The notes below the pieces were generated by a model that was not told the DNA's origin, ran no database searches, and saw nothing but the letters and a program-made list of their open reading frames with translations. From CAZRIP01 sp964600165 (GTDB lineage: Bacteria > Elusimicrobiota > Elusimicrobia > UBA1565 > UBA9628): a DNA stretch of 15,135 nt. This document shows positions 13,272 to 15,135 of the stretch, piece by piece. Made by a program: the position numbers and the translations under genes. The stretch's first letter is position 1; every line of letters begins with the position of its first letter. The stretch lies in assembly GCA_964600165.1 (NCBI GenBank), contig CAZRIP010000098.1:1-15135 (forward strand), in the 5' to 3' direction.

Positions 13272-15135
13272 TTACTGGCAGGACTCGCAGCTCTCCGGGT
13301 TCTCGAGAGAGCAGGCGATCTTGTCAGCGTCCGAGACTTCCTTCTTCGGCTCGACAGGCGTCGGGACAGGGGCGGCGGCCGGAGCCTGCGCGACGGTCTT
13401 CGCGATCCGGGTGGCCGGACGCGAGCGCAGGTAGTAGGTCGTCTTGAGGCCCTTCTTCCAGGCGTACATGTACATCGACGAGAGCTTCCCGATCGACGGG
13501 CTCTCGATGAAGAGGTTGAGGGACTGGCTTTGGTCGAGGAAGGCTCCGCGCTCGGCGGCCATGTCGATCACGGAGCGCATCGGGATCTCCCAGACCGTGC
13601 GGAAGCGCAGCCGGATCTCCTCGGGGATCTCGGCGATGTCCTGGATCGAGCCTTCCGCCATCTTGATCTTCAAGCGGACGTCCTCGCTCCAAAGACCCAG
13701 GCTCTTGAGCTCGTTGACGAGATAGCGGTTGACCTGCAGGAACTCGCCGGACAGCGTCTCGCGCTTGAAGAGGTTGCTGACCTGGGGCTCGATCGACTCG
13801 TAGGAGCCGACGATGGAGGCGATGGTCGCCGTCGGCGCGATGGCCAAGAGCAGCGAGTTGCGCAGGCCTTGCGCCTTGATGCGCTCGCGCAGCGCGTTCC
13901 AGCGAGGCATATCCGCGGGCTCCACGTTCCACGCGTCGAACTGCAGCTCGCCCTTGGCCGCGCGCGTCTCCGAGAACGACGGGTGCTGGCCGCGCTCGAC
14001 GGCGAGCTGGCACGAGGCCGACAGCGCGTGGAAGTAGACCTCTTCCTGGATCTTGCGGGAGAGCACGCGCGCCTCGTCGCAATCGAAGGGCAGGCCGAGC
14101 AGGAACAGCGCGTCCTGGAGGCCCATGATGCCGAGGCCGACCGGCCGCATCCTCTTATTGGACGCCTGCGCGGCCAGGGTCGGATAGAAGTTGATGTCGA
14201 TGACGCGGTCGAGGAAGCGCACGGCCGTCTTGACGTTGGCCGAGAGCTTCTCGAAGTCGAAGCGCCCGTCGAGGATGTACTTGGCGAGGTTGATCGAGCC
14301 GAGGTTGCAGACGGCGGTCTCGGCGTTGGACGTGACCTCGAGGATCTCCGTGCAGAGATTGGAGGAGTGGATGACCTGGCCGGGGACGGCGGTCTGGTTG
14401 GACTTCGCGTTGCAGGAGTCCTTGAAGTTCATCCAGCCGTTGCCGGTCTCCGCCAGCGACTTCATCATCTTGGCGTAGAGCTCCCGGGCCTTGACCTGGC
14501 GCATGAAGAGGCGCTCGCCTTCGGCCTTGAGATAGGCTTCGTCGAACTCCTTTCCATAAAGATCGCAGAAGTGAGGCACGGCCTTCGGGTCGAAGAGCGA
14601 CCAGACTCCGTCTTCCTCGACGCGGCGCATGAAAAGGTCCGGGATCCAGTGCGCCGTGTGCAGGTTGTGCGTGCGGCGCGCCGCGTCGCCCGTGTTGTCG
14701 CGCAGCTCGAGGAAATCCTCGATGTCGGCGTGCCAGGTCTCGAGGTAAACGGCGCAGGCGCCCTTGCGCTTGCCGCCTTGGTTGACGGCGGCGACCGAGG
14801 AGTCCAGCGTCTTGAGCCACGGGACGATGCCGTTGGATTGGCCGTTGGTCGAGCGGATCAGGGAGCCGCGCGAGCGCACGCGATGATACGCCACGCCGAT
14901 GCCGCCCGAGAACTTCGAGAGCAGGGCGATGTCCGTGTACTTCTTGTAGATCGATTCCAGGTCGTCGATCGGCGAATCGAGCAGGTAGCACGAGCTCATC
15001 TGCGGGTGGCGCGTGCCCGAGTTGAAAAGCGTCGGCGTCGAGGGCATGTACTCGAAGGCCGACATCAGTTTGTAGAGCTCAACGGCCTCGCCGACGTTCT
15101 CGGCCAGGCCGCAGGCGACGCGCAGCATGAAGTAT
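13272..15135 (-). CDS. nrdA: Class I ribonucleotide reductase, catalytic alpha subunit (5' end outside window)
   Basis: The visible part covers about 620 C-terminal residues. Its frame stays open to the window edge (two codons, Tyr-Phe, precede the first visible Met at 15128), so the N-terminal ATP-cone region is missing. Counting from that Met, the active-site elements are C47 (MSSCYL), N257/C259/E261 (SSNLCTEI), C274 (AVCNLGSIN), the phosphate-binding PTATIASIVGSYESIEP (432-448) and the radical-transfer pair Y565-Y566 (TTYYLRSR). A Pro/Ala-rich linker (about 574-598) leads to the redox-active Cys tail, C606 and SCESCQ at the end, which is re-reduced by thioredoxin or glutaredoxin. It reduces NDPs with NrdB, encoded 34 bp downstream. 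No internal frameshift or intein is seen in the visible part. Confidence 0.97.
   Translation of the reverse strand, partial: YFMLRVACGLAENVGEAVELYKLMSAFEYMPSTPTLFNSGTRHPQMSSCYLLDSPIDDLESIYKKYTDIALLSKFSGGIGVAYHRVRSRGSLIRSTNGQSNGIVPWLKTLDSSVAAVNQGGKRKGACAVYLETWHADIEDFLELRDNTGDAARRTHNLHTAHWIPDLFMRRVEEDGVWSLFDPKAVPHFCDLYGKEFDEAYLKAEGERLFMRQVKARELYAKMMKSLAETGNGWMNFKDSCNAKSNQTAVPGQVIHSSNLCTEILEVTSNAETAVCNLGSINLAKYILDGRFDFEKLSANVKTAVRFLDRVIDINFYPTLAAQASNKRMRPVGLGIMGLQDALFLLGLPFDCDEARVLSRKIQEEVYFHALSASCQLAVERGQHPSFSETRAAKGELQFDAWNVEPADMPRWNALRERIKAQGLRNSLLLAIAPTATIASIVGSYESIEPQVSNLFKRETLSGEFLQVNRYLVNELKSLGLWSEDVRLKIKMAEGSIQDIAEIPEEIRLRFRTVWEIPMRSVIDMAAERGAFLDQSQSLNLFIESPSIGKLSSMYMYAWKKGLKTTYYLRSRPATRIAKTVAQAPAAAPVPTPVEPKKEVSDADKIACSLENPESCESCQ

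Overview
The window comes from a high-GC Gram-negative (diderm) bacterium. It encodes TonB-dependent outer-membrane receptors, an ExbB-ExbD-TonB energiser and periplasmic thiol-disulfide proteins. The phylum cannot be fixed from this sequence. The Lys/Ala-rich low-complexity stretches and very tight gene packing would fit several under-sampled lineages such as Elusimicrobiota-like genomes, but that is a guess. There is no CRISPR array, rRNA, tRNA or insertion sequence, and no gene-free stretch longer than 300 bases.

Layout. On the + strand, positions 1-1768 hold the C-terminal end of a TonB-dependent receptor followed by a secreted Asp-box (BNR/sialidase-fold) protein. Everything from 1765 to the right edge is on the - strand. 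Read in the direction of transcription (right to left) it contains: class I ribonucleotide reductase nrdA (cut by the window edge) and nrdB; a hairpin terminator; a TetR-type regulator with its own promoter and palindromic operator; a nine-codon mini-ORF, a hairpin and a strong terminator; a TlpA-type and a DsbA/ScsC-type thiol oxidoreductase; and then a nine-gene iron/metal uptake operon.

The uptake operon starts at a sigma70-like promoter (9998-10034) flanked by two 9-1-9 inverted repeats that look like Fur boxes. Its order is: small Com-like zinc-ribbon protein, exbB, exbD, tonB, Fiu/PiuA-like catecholate siderophore receptor, PiuC (2-oxoglutarate/Fe(II) hydroxylase), PepSY membrane protein (PiuB-like), Ni/Co-type (NiCoT/UreH-like) permease, and a second TonB-dependent receptor. 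Apart from a 61-bp gap between tonB and the siderophore receptor, junctions are overlaps (ATGA, TGATG, 8 bp, 16 bp) or a 3-nt gap, which indicates one transcript with translational coupling. TonB-ExbB-ExbD would energise both receptors, PiuC and PepSY would act on imported ferric siderophore, and the permease plus second receptor add an apparently distinct metal route.

The parts most worth a second look are regulatory: the double Fur-like operator with a nearly leaderless start codon inside it; the Cys-ending mini-ORF and paired hairpins between the TetR gene and the thiol-oxidoreductase genes; the nesting of the tetR -35 box inside the nrd terminator loop; and the in-frame, one-codon spacing between the permease stop and the second receptor.
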